From assembly GCA_903888395.1 (NCBI GenBank), contig CAISTO010000212.1:1-18322 (forward strand): DNA of 18,322 bases, in the 5' to 3' direction. A model generated the notes under the pieces. That model was given only the letters and a program-made list of their open reading frames with translations. It had not been told where the DNA came from and ran no database searches. The first letter of the stretch is position 1. Each line of letters starts with the position of its first letter. The position numbers and the translations under genes are program-made. This DNA is from an uncultured Bacteroidota bacterium (lineage in GTDB: Bacteria; Bacteroidota; Bacteroidia; UKL13-3). Of the stretch, positions 7,808-15,605 are shown piece after piece.

Positions 7808-9061
7808 CTATTTCAATTTAAAAGCTTTCTTTACTTTTTCAACATAATCTAATTTTTCCCAAGTAAATAGTTCTACTTTCTTAGTTACTTTTTTACCATC
7901 TGGACTACTAAATACTTTAGTAACTACTTCATTTTTTCTACCCATGTGACCATAAGCAGCTGTTTCGCTATAAATAGGATTACGTAACTTCAAACGAGTT
8001 TCAATTCCGTAAGGAGTCATATCAAAAGTTTTTTCAACTATTTTAGCAATTTCGCCATCAGTCATTTTAACTTTTGCAGAACGATAAGTATCAATAAAAA
8101 TACCCATTGGTTGAGCAACACCTATAGCATATGATACTTGTACTAATACCTCAGTACAAAGTCCAGCTGCAACTAAGTTTTTAGCTATGTGACGTGTAGC
8201 GTAAGCAGCACTTCTATCAACTTTGCTTGGATCTTTACCAGAAAATGCTCCACCACCATGTGCGCCTTTTCCACCATAAGTATCAACAATAATTTTACGT
8301 CCAGTTAAACCTGTATCACCATGTGGTCCACCAATAACAAATTTACCTGTTGGGTTAATGTGATAACTGATTTTATTGTTAAATAAATGAGCGTACTTAG
8401 GGTAGTTCTTTTTAACACGAGGTATTAAAATATCAACGATATCTTTTTTGATTTTAGCCAACATTTTAGCTTCTAAATCAAAATCATCATGTTGAGTTGA
8501 AACAACAATTGCATCAATACGAACAGGTTGATTTTTATCGTTATATTCTAATGTAACTTGACTCTTTGCATCAGGACGCAAATATTTAATTGCTTTGTTT
8601 TCTCTGCGTAATGCAGCTAATTCAATTAGAATAGCATGTGCTAAATCTAAAGCTAAAGGCATGTAATTGTCAGTTTCGTTAGTTGCATAACCAAACATCA
8701 TACCTTGATCACCTGCGCCTTGTTCTTCTTTTTTCTTTTTATCTACACCTTGGTTAATGTCTGCAGATTGTTCATGAATAGCTGATAAAATACCACAAGA
8801 ATTAGCTTCAAACATGTATTCCGATTTGGTATAACCAATTTTACGAATTACTCCACGAGCTATTTCTTGCACATCTAAATATGCTTTTGATTTTACTTCG
8901 CCTGCTAAAATAACTTGTCCTGTAGTTACTAAAGTTTCGCAAGCTACTTTTGATTGAGGATCAAAAGCTAAAAAATTGTCGATAAGTGCGTCAGATATTT
9001 GATCTGCTACTTTGTCTGGGTGTCCTTCTGATACAGACTCTGATGTGAAAAGATATGCCAT
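7808..9061 (-). CDS. metK: S-adenosylmethionine synthetase (methionine adenosyltransferase)
   Basis: Cytosolic enzyme that makes S-adenosylmethionine from methionine and ATP, releasing phosphate and pyrophosphate; it works as a tetramer with Mg2+ and K+. The signature motifs are intact: ESVSEGHPDKVADQISDALID (GHPDK at residues 13-17), GAGDQGMMFGYA (115-126, ATP site) and the glycine-rich GGGAFSGKDPSKVDRSAAY (269-287). The 417-residue length is slightly longer than the E. coli enzyme (384) because of small insertions, as in other Bacteroidota. It is a single gene, convergent with gldN and divergent from comB, ending at a clear terminator. I see no S-box aptamer in its 227-nt upstream region, unlike the metH genes at the right end, which supply its methionine substrate. 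Very sure. Confidence 0.97.
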   Translation of the reverse strand: MAYLFTSESVSEGHPDKVADQISDALIDNFLAFDPQSKVACETLVTTGQVILAGEVKSKAYLDVQEIARGVIRKIGYTKSEYMFEANSCGILSAIHEQSADINQGVDKKKKEEQGAGDQGMMFGYATNETDNYMPLALDLAHAILIELAALRRENKAIKYLRPDAKSQVTLEYNDKNQPVRIDAIVVSTQHDDFDLEAKMLAKIKKDIVDILIPRVKKNYPKYAHLFNNKISYHINPTGKFVIGGPHGDTGLTGRKIIVDTYGGKGAHGGGAFSGKDPSKVDRSAAYATRHIAKNLVAAGLCTEVLVQVSYAIGVAQPMGIFIDTYRSAKVKMTDGEIAKIVEKTFDMTPYGIETRLKLRNPIYSETAAYGHMGRKNEVVTKVFSSPDGKKVTKKVELFTWEKLDYVEKVKKAFKLK

Positions 9062-9150
9062 TTTTTTATTTATATAATGTTTTTAGTTTGTAGTATCTAT
9101 TGTAAACGTACAATATAAATGCTTTAAACTATTACTTTTTTTAAGTGGCG

Positions 9151-9180
9151 CAATTTTATGTCTTTTTTTCTTATTTCAAA
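9151..9180 (-). promoter_or_regulatory. Candidate metK promoter
   Basis: On the minus strand, TTTG (9180-9177) is followed after 18 bp by TAAAATTG (9158-9151), one mismatch from the Bacteroidota -7 consensus TAnnTTTG. The start would lie near 9144, giving a leader of roughly 80 nt. The shared metK-comB spacer (9062-9288) holds no other clear element, and I find no good promoter for comB. Confidence 0.35.
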
Positions 9181-9288
9181 ACAAAATTTTATTAGTATTT
9201 AACACTTTACATAATTATTGAATGGTTTGTATTGTTCATCTTTAAATTTCTAAACATGTTATGTATCATTGCATAAATATATTTTGAA

Positions 9289-10005
9289 ATGAAAAACCTA
9301 GAAGTTGTTGTTAGTCCCGCACTTTTGCCTTTTTATCATGTAAAAAACAAAACTGTAGTTGTAATAGATATTTTAAGGGCTACAAGTAGTATGTGTGTGG
9401 CTTTTAAAATAGGAGTTGAAAAAATTTTGACGTTGGCAAGTGCTGAAGAATGTAAGTTGTTCAAAGAATTTGATTTTATTATTGCCGCTGAAAAAGATGC
9501 GATTAAAGTTGCAGGTTTTGATTTAGGTAATTCTCCTTTTGAATTTGAAAACCCTTTATTGGAGGGTAAAAATATTGCTTTAGCAACAACCAATGGAACA
9601 AAAGCAATTAAATATGCCAATGAAAATGGAGCTTCAAATATTGTTATTGGTTCTTTTTTGAATATTGATGTGCTTTGCAATTGGTTAATTGAACAAAATA
9701 ATGATGTGATTTTATTATGTGCAGGTTGGAAAAATAAATTCAATTTAGAAGATACTTTATTTGCAGGTGCTGTAGTAAATATTATTGAATCAAATTTCCA
9801 TGTTGATTGTGATAGTGCGCTATTTGCAAAATTATTATATGTAAGTAACATAGATGATTTAGAAAACTTGGTAAGGGCGTCTTCGCATGCCAAAAGATTT
9901 AAGTTACAAAGTTATCAAACCGATGATGTAAAATATTGTTTGCAAATGAATACAGCACCAGTATTGCCAATATTGGAGGGTAATTACTTTAAAAAATTAA
10001 TATAA
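9289..10005 (+). CDS. comB: ComB-family 2-phosphosulfolactate phosphatase-like protein
   Basis: Member of the ComB family, Mg2+-dependent acid phosphatases that convert 2-phosphosulfolactate to sulfolactate, a step of coenzyme M synthesis in methanogens. The family blocks are all present: VVVIDILRATSS (23-34), DLGNSPFEF (78-86), ATTNGTKA (99-106), LLCAGWKNKF (142-151) and LEDTLFAGAV (153-162). The 238-residue length is normal. The ATG at 9289 begins directly at the conserved N-terminal strand MKNLEVVVSPALLP. It is a single gene divergent from metK and 80 nt upstream of the large cargo gene. ComB homologues are common in Bacteroidota, which do not make coenzyme M by the archaeal route as far as is known, so family membership is sure but the physiological substrate is not. 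No other coenzyme M or sulfolactate genes are in the window. Confidence 0.9.
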   Translation: MKNLEVVVSPALLPFYHVKNKTVVVIDILRATSSMCVAFKIGVEKILTLASAEECKLFKEFDFIIAAEKDAIKVAGFDLGNSPFEFENPLLEGKNIALATTNGTKAIKYANENGASNIVIGSFLNIDVLCNWLIEQNNDVILLCAGWKNKFNLEDTLFAGAVVNIIESNFHVDCDSALFAKLLYVSNIDDLENLVRASSHAKRFKLQSYQTDDVKYCLQMNTAPVLPILEGNYFKKLI

Positions 10006-10085
10006 ATATCTGCTAATTGAAAAATTGAATGGAACATTTTAAAAGAGGTGAATTTTATTAATTAAATTTTATATTGCCATTCTAT

Positions 10086-13000
10086 TTGAAGAGAATTTTA
10101 TACATATTATTTTTTGTATTTATTAGTTATGCTAATTACGCCACACACATAGTTGGCGGTGCTTTTGATGTACAATGGCAAGGAGGAAATAATTATAAAA
10201 TTTCATTAAAGGTATTACGTGATTGTAGGAATGGAGCTGCTGATTTTAATAAACCCAATATTAGAATTGGTGTTTACCAAAAAAATAATAACAGCCTTGC
10301 TACTTATTTTACATTGCCATTTATTAGCTCTCAAAAACTTCAATTCATAAATCCTAAATGTGGTGGAAGTACCATTGAATGTACAGAAGAAGGTTTTTAT
10401 ACGGCTACAGTTAGTTTTGCTAGTTTAACTTATGCAGGCGGATATTATATAAGTTGGGAGCGCTGTTGTAGAAATAGTATCATTGGAAATATTAATATCC
10501 CAGGTGATGCAAGTACTGCTTTTTATGCTGAAATTCCTTCTAAAATCTATAATAATTCTACGCCAAAATACACCAATAATCCAGTAACTTTAATGTGTGT
10601 TGGTGTTCCTTTTAACTATAATTTTAAATATAGTGATATAGATAATGATTCGTTGGTTTATACGTTGGTAAATCCATTAAATGGAACTTTAGATAAAAAC
10701 AATCCTAATGGCACAGCAACTTATTTAAATTCTCCAGGACCCTATTCTTCAATAAATTGGCTAGCAGGTTATAGTGCAACAAATGCAATCAATGGAACTC
10801 CTTCATTATACATTGATAGAAGAACAGGCGAAATAAATGTAACACCAAATAGTGTTGGAACCTATGTAGCTGCTATTAGAGTTGAAGAATATAGAAATGG
10901 AGTTAAAATTGGCGAAGTACGTTTAGAGTTACAATTCAATGTGGTTTTATGTGCTCCAAATCCTCCACCAGATATAAACTATAGCGATACCGCTTCTGTT
11001 ATTCAAAAAACTTTTTATGATGTTGAAATTCCCAATAATATTTGTTTTGATATCAATGCAAGTGATTTAAGTACACCAGGTGACTCGCTTTATATGGTTG
11101 TTTCTTCAACACATTTTAGTTCTACTTATACAAGCCAACCAACTGTTAAAAAATTAGCGGCTGGTTATAAAACACTAACCAATAGATTTTGTTGGCAAAC
11201 AACCTGTGAACTTTCAAATATTGGTTCGGTTACTTTTAAATCAGAGGTAAAAGACAATGGTTGTCCATTGCCTAGAACAACTAAAAGTGAAATTGTTATT
11301 AGAATTAAACCAATGAAGGTAATGCCACCTCCATTTTTTAAATGTTTGGGACTTTTGGCTAATAAAACACAATTAAATTGGAGTGATACCAATACTTCTG
11401 TTTTATTGAAAAGTTATAGAATATACAGAGGAATAAATGATACTGGCTACCAATTATTAACTGAAGTTGGTAAAATTAGCAATCAATTTACAGATAATAA
11501 TTCACCTAATAATAGAACAATTAATTATACTTACAAAATTACAAGTGTAAATGATTGTGATTCGGAAGGAGTTGCTACAAAATCTGTAAGTACAATTGAA
11601 AGTTTACCAGTTATTTATCAAAATGATAGTTTACAAGTTAAAATTGACCAAGACACAATAGATTTTTATGTATATAAAAATACTTGTTTTACTATTAAAG
11701 CCAAGGATGTTGGAGATTCTTTAATGATGAGAATTTCTTCTAGTGTTTTTAGTAATAAAACGATTGGTGATTTACCTAAAGTAGATACTTTAGTTTATGG
11801 AAATGATAACATTGAAAGTAAATTATGTTGGACTCCAAACTGTGATGCTTATGCCTTAAGATATATTCCAATTAATATAGAAGTTCAAGATTTAAGTTGT
11901 CCTATTTCTAACATAACTAATAAAACTATTTGGTTAAAAATTATCGCCATGCCTCCAGTGGAATCAACTGATATGCTTTGCATGAATTTAAGTAACGATA
12001 ATCAAACCTATGTATATTATGGAGATACTTCAATTATAGAAAGGTTCAATTATTTTTTAGTATTTAGAGGAATTGATTATAAAAACTACCAAGTTATAGA
12101 CACGATAAGGACTAAAGTGGCGCGTTATTTTATAGATAAAAATTCGCCTAATAACAAAGGGATAAATTACACCTATTTTATGATTGGTGTAAATAAATGT
12201 TTGTTAATGGGCCAGACAAGTGATACCATAAGTACTTTTGAACAAATAGCTTATATTCCACAACAACAAAAACTATTTACAGTTACAGTTGATACAAATA
12301 ATAATGTTAGTGTTAGTTGGCTGCCAAGTAAAGAAAAAGATTTTGCTAAATATTATTTGTATAAATCAATAAATAATGGCGTAAGTTTTAAAATGCTCGA
12401 TACATTTGAATTGGTAACTGATACTTTATACATTGACAAAGATGTTGATATTAATAAGCAATCGTATTGTTACCATTTAATCATGTATGATACCTGCGAT
12501 AATATTGGCCCACAAGGAAAAATTGCATGTTCTATATTTTTAAAAGGAAAGTCGGAATACTTAAAACATAATTTGGATTGGAACAGCTACATTGGTTGGG
12601 ACAATGGCGTTGATAATTACCAAATTTTAAGAAGATATGTTGTTAGTCCATATGAATCGTTGGTAAGAATTAAAGTAAACCAACACGTTGATAGTAAATT
12701 TGAAAACGATGAAGGTGCTTATTTTTATTATTTAAATGCCTTAGAGGCCTTACCAGATGGAACTTTAGATAGACCATTGGCTCAAAGTAAATCAAATGAA
12801 ATATTTTTGTTTCAACAGCCAAATGTTTATACCCCAAATGCAATTTCAATGAATGGTGATGGAATAAATGATTTTTTAGAAATGAAAAATTCATTTGTTA
12901 AAACTTATCATTTAAAAATATTCAATCGTTGGGGAGAAATGATTTTTGAAACCAATAATAAAAAAGAGTATTGGAAAGGTGTTTTAAATAACAATTCAGT

Positions 13001-13091
13001 TCAAAATGATGTTTATTTTTACATTCTAAATTTCACTGGTTTTGATGATGTGGCATATACTAAAAACGGTAATTTCACCATTCTTAGGTAA
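10086..13091 (+). CDS. Large secreted protein with T9SS type-B (gliding motility-associated) C-terminal sorting domain
   Basis: Predicted cell-surface or secreted adhesin-like protein of about 1000 residues. The N-terminus MKRILYILFFVFISYANYA is a signal peptide, followed by THIVGGAFDVQW, a start common in this class of Bacteroidota surface proteins. There is no ATG: TTG at 10086 gives the best signal peptide, and another TTG lies 12 nt earlier. An N-terminal beta-rich region (to about 290) carries Cys pairs (for example WERCCRNS). Residues 293-506 and 507-720 are a tandem duplication of 214 residues each, combining a beta-sandwich and a fibronectin-III-like module (SYRIYRGINDTGY / YFLVFRGIDYKNY). 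A third FN3-like unit lies near 725-820. The last ~90 residues (NVYTPNAISMNGDGINDFLE, IFNRWGEMIFET, GNFTIL) form the CHU_C/TIGR04131 sorting domain recognised by T9SS. It is a likely client of the machinery encoded at 1363-7037. The ligand is unknown. Confidence 0.88.
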   Translation: MKRILYILFFVFISYANYATHIVGGAFDVQWQGGNNYKISLKVLRDCRNGAADFNKPNIRIGVYQKNNNSLATYFTLPFISSQKLQFINPKCGGSTIECTEEGFYTATVSFASLTYAGGYYISWERCCRNSIIGNINIPGDASTAFYAEIPSKIYNNSTPKYTNNPVTLMCVGVPFNYNFKYSDIDNDSLVYTLVNPLNGTLDKNNPNGTATYLNSPGPYSSINWLAGYSATNAINGTPSLYIDRRTGEINVTPNSVGTYVAAIRVEEYRNGVKIGEVRLELQFNVVLCAPNPPPDINYSDTASVIQKTFYDVEIPNNICFDINASDLSTPGDSLYMVVSSTHFSSTYTSQPTVKKLAAGYKTLTNRFCWQTTCELSNIGSVTFKSEVKDNGCPLPRTTKSEIVIRIKPMKVMPPPFFKCLGLLANKTQLNWSDTNTSVLLKSYRIYRGINDTGYQLLTEVGKISNQFTDNNSPNNRTINYTYKITSVNDCDSEGVATKSVSTIESLPVIYQNDSLQVKIDQDTIDFYVYKNTCFTIKAKDVGDSLMMRISSSVFSNKTIGDLPKVDTLVYGNDNIESKLCWTPNCDAYALRYIPINIEVQDLSCPISNITNKTIWLKIIAMPPVESTDMLCMNLSNDNQTYVYYGDTSIIERFNYFLVFRGIDYKNYQVIDTIRTKVARYFIDKNSPNNKGINYTYFMIGVNKCLLMGQTSDTISTFEQIAYIPQQQKLFTVTVDTNNNVSVSWLPSKEKDFAKYYLYKSINNGVSFKMLDTFELVTDTLYIDKDVDINKQSYCYHLIMYDTCDNIGPQGKIACSIFLKGKSEYLKHNLDWNSYIGWDNGVDNYQILRRYVVSPYESLVRIKVNQHVDSKFENDEGAYFYYLNALEALPDGTLDRPLAQSKSNEIFLFQQPNVYTPNAISMNGDGINDFLEMKNSFVKTYHLKIFNRWGEMIFETNNKKEYWKGVLNNNSVQNDVYFYILNFTGFDDVAYTKNGNFTILR

Positions 13092-13178
13092 ACATTGATT
13101 GGCGTTTTTACGCAATGAATTTTCTCTTCACAATAAATTCATATTTCATACTTAAAAAAAAGGTTTATCTTGCCGCCC

Positions 13179-14123
13179 ATGATTCGTATATTTTATAGGC
13201 AAGGCGATAAAATACTTAAAGATAACGATGTAAAACGTTTGGATTTACTCACAAATATTATGTGGGTAGATATGCAAGCACCCACAAGTGAGGAGGAAGA
13301 ATGGATTGAAAGTAAATCGAAAATTAGTATTCAAACTCCACAGGAAATTACCGAAATTGAAAGCAGCTCACGTTATTTTGAAAGAAATAATGAAATAACA
13401 GCCAATAGTAATTTTCTTCGTTTAGAAAATGGACAATACGAAAAACATGCAGTTTCATTTATTATAAAAGACAGTATCCTATACACCTTCCGCCAAGCTG
13501 ATCTTTCTACTTTTGCTGATGTAGTAAGAAAAATGAAAGCCAATAGCGAAATGTTTAATTCTGGCTTTGATGTACTCATGAGTTTACAAGAAACGCGCAT
13601 TGATTTAGAAGCGGATTTGATTGAAAGAGTTTCTAATGAAATTACCGTTTTTAGTCGTACTTTAAGTACAGATAGAAATCCTAATAGTGAGTTTTTATTA
13701 GACATTACCGACTTACAAGAAAGCACCATGATGCTGCGTGAAAGCATGATTGATAAGCAACGAGTACTTTCAAATTTATTAAAAAGCAGCCTTTTTCCTG
13801 AAGATAGAAAAGTTAGATTACGTATAATCATCAAAGATATTCAATCACTGATTGAATACAGCGTATTTAACTTTGAACGATTAGAGTTTTTACAAAATAC
13901 TTTAACTGGTTTAATTAATTTAGATCAAAATAAAGTGTTAAAGCGCTTCACTGTTTTTTCTATTGCCTTTTTACCACCTACATTAATTTCGGGAATGTTT
14001 GGAATGAATTTTACCAATATTCCTGGCGCAAATCAACCCTTTGGTTTTTTTCTGTGTATTTTAGCAATGATACTTTCTTCAGGTGCTGTAATGCTTACTT
14101 TCAAGAAAAAAGGTTGGATTTAG
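13179..14123 (+). CDS. corA: CorA-family Mg2+/Co2+ transporter
   Basis: Inner-membrane channel for divalent cations of the CorA/2-TM-GxN type. A large N-terminal cytoplasmic domain (about residues 1-245) ends in a long stalk helix with many charged residues (SLQETRIDLEADLIERVSNE, then RLRIIIKDIQSLIEYSVFNF). Two C-terminal membrane helices follow: FTVFSIAFLPPTLISGMF, directly before the pore signature GMN (DNA 14001-14009), and FGFFLCILAMILSSGAVML, then the positively charged tail FKKKGW. The length of 314 residues matches E. coli CorA (316). An upstream in-frame TTG at 13170 exists, but the ATG at 13179 gives the usual N-terminus MIRIFYRQGDKI. It lies 87 nt after the cargo gene with no strong terminator between, so co-transcription is possible. 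Heptad-type repeats begin directly after its stop. Sure of the family; Mg2+ as main substrate is inferred. Confidence 0.92.
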   Translation: MIRIFYRQGDKILKDNDVKRLDLLTNIMWVDMQAPTSEEEEWIESKSKISIQTPQEITEIESSSRYFERNNEITANSNFLRLENGQYEKHAVSFIIKDSILYTFRQADLSTFADVVRKMKANSEMFNSGFDVLMSLQETRIDLEADLIERVSNEITVFSRTLSTDRNPNSEFLLDITDLQESTMMLRESMIDKQRVLSNLLKSSLFPEDRKVRLRIIIKDIQSLIEYSVFNFERLEFLQNTLTGLINLDQNKVLKRFTVFSIAFLPPTLISGMFGMNFTNIPGANQPFGFFLCILAMILSSGAVMLTFKKKGWI

Positions 14124-14127
14124 GGCA

Positions 14128-14208
14128 GTTAATAGTTGTCAGTTGTCAGTTGATAGTGTGATATGTATAAGCAATCAACTTATAACTCAATTAACCTATC
14201 AACTATAA
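14128..14208. repeat. 7-bp-period repeat tract 1, inverted halves, behind corA
   Basis: Starting 5 nt after the corA stop, four heptads run in register: GTTAATA, GTTGTCA, GTTGTCA, GTTGATA (14128-14155). The opposite strand of 14175-14208 carries related units (GTTGATA, GTTAATT, GTTGATT), so AGTTGATAG (14148-14156) can pair with CTATCAACT (14196-14204). The tract ends 29 bp before the metH -7 element and could act as a weak hairpin between the two transcription units. Confidence 0.65.
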
Positions 14209-14236
14209 AAGAATTTTTTTAAATCACATACTTTTT

Positions 14237-14244
14237 TATATTTG
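14237..14244 (+). promoter_or_regulatory. -7 promoter element of the metH riboswitch transcript
   Basis: TATATTTG matches TAnnTTTG exactly and lies 5 bp before the riboswitch P1 stem. The transcript would begin at about the first base of the aptamer. I see no TTG at the expected -33 position; that region is a run of T's next to repeat tract 1. Confidence 0.5.
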
Positions 14245-14248
14245 CCCC

Positions 14249-14351
14249 ACTTATCCAGAAAGACGGAGGGAATAGGCCCTATGATGTCTTGGCAAAAACT
14301 ACTTTGTAGCAGAGTGCCAACACCTATCTCAATTGGAGAGAACTGATAAGT
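14249..14351 (+). ncRNA. SAM-I (S-box) riboswitch aptamer
   Basis: Ordered S-box landmarks are visible: P1 5' strand ACTTATC (14249-14255) pairing with GATAAGT (14345-14351); then AGA-GAC, the invariant AGGGA and GGCCC blocks (about 14267-14280), TGATGTCTTGGCAA (P2 3' strand and start of P3), a small hairpin CTAC-TTTG-TAG, then GTGCCAA and CACC. The last helix is closed by CTC-AATT-GGAG before P1. S-adenosylmethionine binding should lower expression of the methionine synthase genes downstream. The expression platform is not obvious: 14352-14499 holds no stem with a T-run, so control of translation or of a repeat-derived hairpin is more likely than classic termination. Confidence 0.9.
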
Positions 14352-14416
14352 GAATGAATGCTATGCAATTGCTTTGCTGTCAAACACATAATCAGAAAAA
14401 TTTACTGGAAAAGTCA

Positions 14417-14487
14417 ATAGCTAATAGACCATAGTCCATGGCTTTTGAATTTATTAACCTATGGTCAATCGACTATGGACTATGGAC
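14417..14487. repeat. 7-bp-period repeat tract 2, hairpin in the metH leader
   Basis: GACCATAGTCCATGG (14427-14441) pairs with CTATGGACTATGGAC (14473-14487) in 14 of 15 positions, counting one wobble. Read on the minus strand, 14458-14487 is a clean series of heptads: GTCCATA, GTCCATA, GTCGATT, GACCATA. The 3' edge lies 12 nt before the metH ATG at 14500, between riboswitch and gene. Confidence 0.75.
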
Positions 14488-14499
14488 ATTAAAAATAAA

Positions 14500-15498
14500 A
14501 TGAACATATACGATATATTAAAACAAAGAATTGTGATTTTGGACGGTGCAATGGGTACCATGATTCAACGTCACAAATTGGAAGAAGCAGATTTTAGAAA
14601 TGAAGCTTTGGCTAATCACACATATCCGTTAAAAGGGAACAACGATTTATTATCAATTACACGCCCTGAAATTATTAAAGGTATTCATCGATTATACTTT
14701 GAAGCGGGAGCCGATATAGTTGAAACCAATACTTTTAGTGGAACAACTATTGCGCAAGCTGATTATCATTTGGAACATTTGGTAGATGATATTAACTTTT
14801 ACTCTGCAAAAATAGCGCGTGAAGTGGCCGATGAAATGACTGCAAAAGAACCGCATAAACCTAGGTTTGTTGCTGGCGCAATGGGGCCAACTAACAGAAC
14901 ATTATCTATCAGTCCTGATGTGAATGATCCTGGTTATAGAGCTACTACTTTTGATGAATTAGTAAAAGCATACAAGCAACAAGCCATCAAATTAATTGAA
15001 GGTGGCGTTGATGTTTTATTGATTGAAACCATATTTGATACATTAAATGCCAAGGCAGCATTATTTGCAGTAGATGAAGTTTTTGAAGAAATTGGAAAAC
15101 ATTATCCGGTTATGATTTCGGGAACTATTACTGATGCTTCAGGTAGAACATTATCGGGTCAAACAACAGAAGCGTTTTTAATTAGTATGCAACATGCACC
15201 TTTAATGAGTATCGGTTTAAACTGTGCTTTAGGAGCTAGTGCTTTGCGTCCGTATTTGCAAGTAATGGCAACACATTCACCATTTTTTGTAAGTGCTTAT
15301 CCAAATGCTGGTTTGCCAAATGAATTTGGTCAATACGATGAAAGTCCTGCAGCAATGGCAAAACAAGTAGAAGAATTTTGTAAAGAAGGATTGGTAAATA
15401 TATTAGGTGGCTGTTGCGGAACAACTCCTGAACATATTAAGGCAATTGCTGATATGGCTTCCAATTATGAACCGAGAGTAATAGCTAATAGTTTATAG
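14500..15498 (+). CDS. metH: Methionine synthase, homocysteine-binding (HMT) subunit of split MetH
   Basis: Homocysteine S-methyltransferase domain that holds zinc-activated homocysteine for methyl transfer from methylcobalamin. In single-chain MetH it is the first domain; here it is a separate 332-residue protein. It has the expected opening ILDGAMGTMIQRHKL (13-27), FEAGADIVETNTFSGT (67-82), the zinc ligands Cys242 (GLNCALGA) and Cys305-Cys306 (GGCCGTTPEHI), and a full barrel, so it should be functional. An in-frame ATG at 14461 lies inside repeat DNA and would add 13 atypical residues; the ATG at 14500, after an A-rich leader, matches the conserved start. The last codons (VIANSL, TAG) run into repeat tract 3, so the natural C-terminus may have been altered slightly. 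It is under the S-box riboswitch. Two-gene MetH is known in other Bacteroidota. Confidence 0.93.
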   Translation: MNIYDILKQRIVILDGAMGTMIQRHKLEEADFRNEALANHTYPLKGNNDLLSITRPEIIKGIHRLYFEAGADIVETNTFSGTTIAQADYHLEHLVDDINFYSAKIAREVADEMTAKEPHKPRFVAGAMGPTNRTLSISPDVNDPGYRATTFDELVKAYKQQAIKLIEGGVDVLLIETIFDTLNAKAALFAVDEVFEEIGKHYPVMISGTITDASGRTLSGQTTEAFLISMQHAPLMSIGLNCALGASALRPYLQVMATHSPFFVSAYPNAGLPNEFGQYDESPAAMAKQVEEFCKEGLVNILGGCCGTTPEHIKAIADMASNYEPRVIANSL

Positions 15499-15572
15499 AC
15501 GATAGACCATAGAAAGTTTATGGTTAATAGACCATGGAACATAGAAGATTTATAGACCATTGACCATAGTTT
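15484..15572. repeat. 7-bp-period repeat tract 3 between metH part 1 and the four-helix-bundle pseudogene
   Basis: It contains GACGATA-GACCATA-GAAAGTT (15499-15519), TATGGTT-AATA-GACCATG-GAACATA-GAAGATT, then TATA-GACCATT-GACCATA (to 15569). Units are 7 bp with occasional 4-bp TATA/AATA slips. The first bases overlap the last codons and TAG stop of metH part 1. The same string AATAGCTAATAG occurs at 14417 and at 15481-15491 (one base shorter), at the left edges of tracts 2 and 3. Confidence 0.7.
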
Positions 15573-15605
15573 GGATAATAGTTTATATAAAAAGGAAACA
15601 AAATC

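Noticed and set aside
9336..9893. 185-codon open frame on the minus strand opposite comB
   Set aside because: Antisense to a gene with a complete set of family motifs; the translation is low-complexity and resembles no family I know.
13096..13116. Possible terminator hairpin (GCG-TTTTTA-CGC) after the large cargo gene
   Set aside because: The stem is short and bulged and the following sequence is not a clean T-run; too weak to call.
13373..13834. 153-codon open frame on the minus strand opposite corA
   Set aside because: Shadow of the CorA cytoplasmic domain; no leader or recognisable domain.
14461..14499. ATG at 14461 as the start of metH part 1
   Set aside because: It lies in heptad-repeat DNA and adds residues not expected in the family; the ATG at 14500 gives the conserved N-terminus and an A-rich leader.
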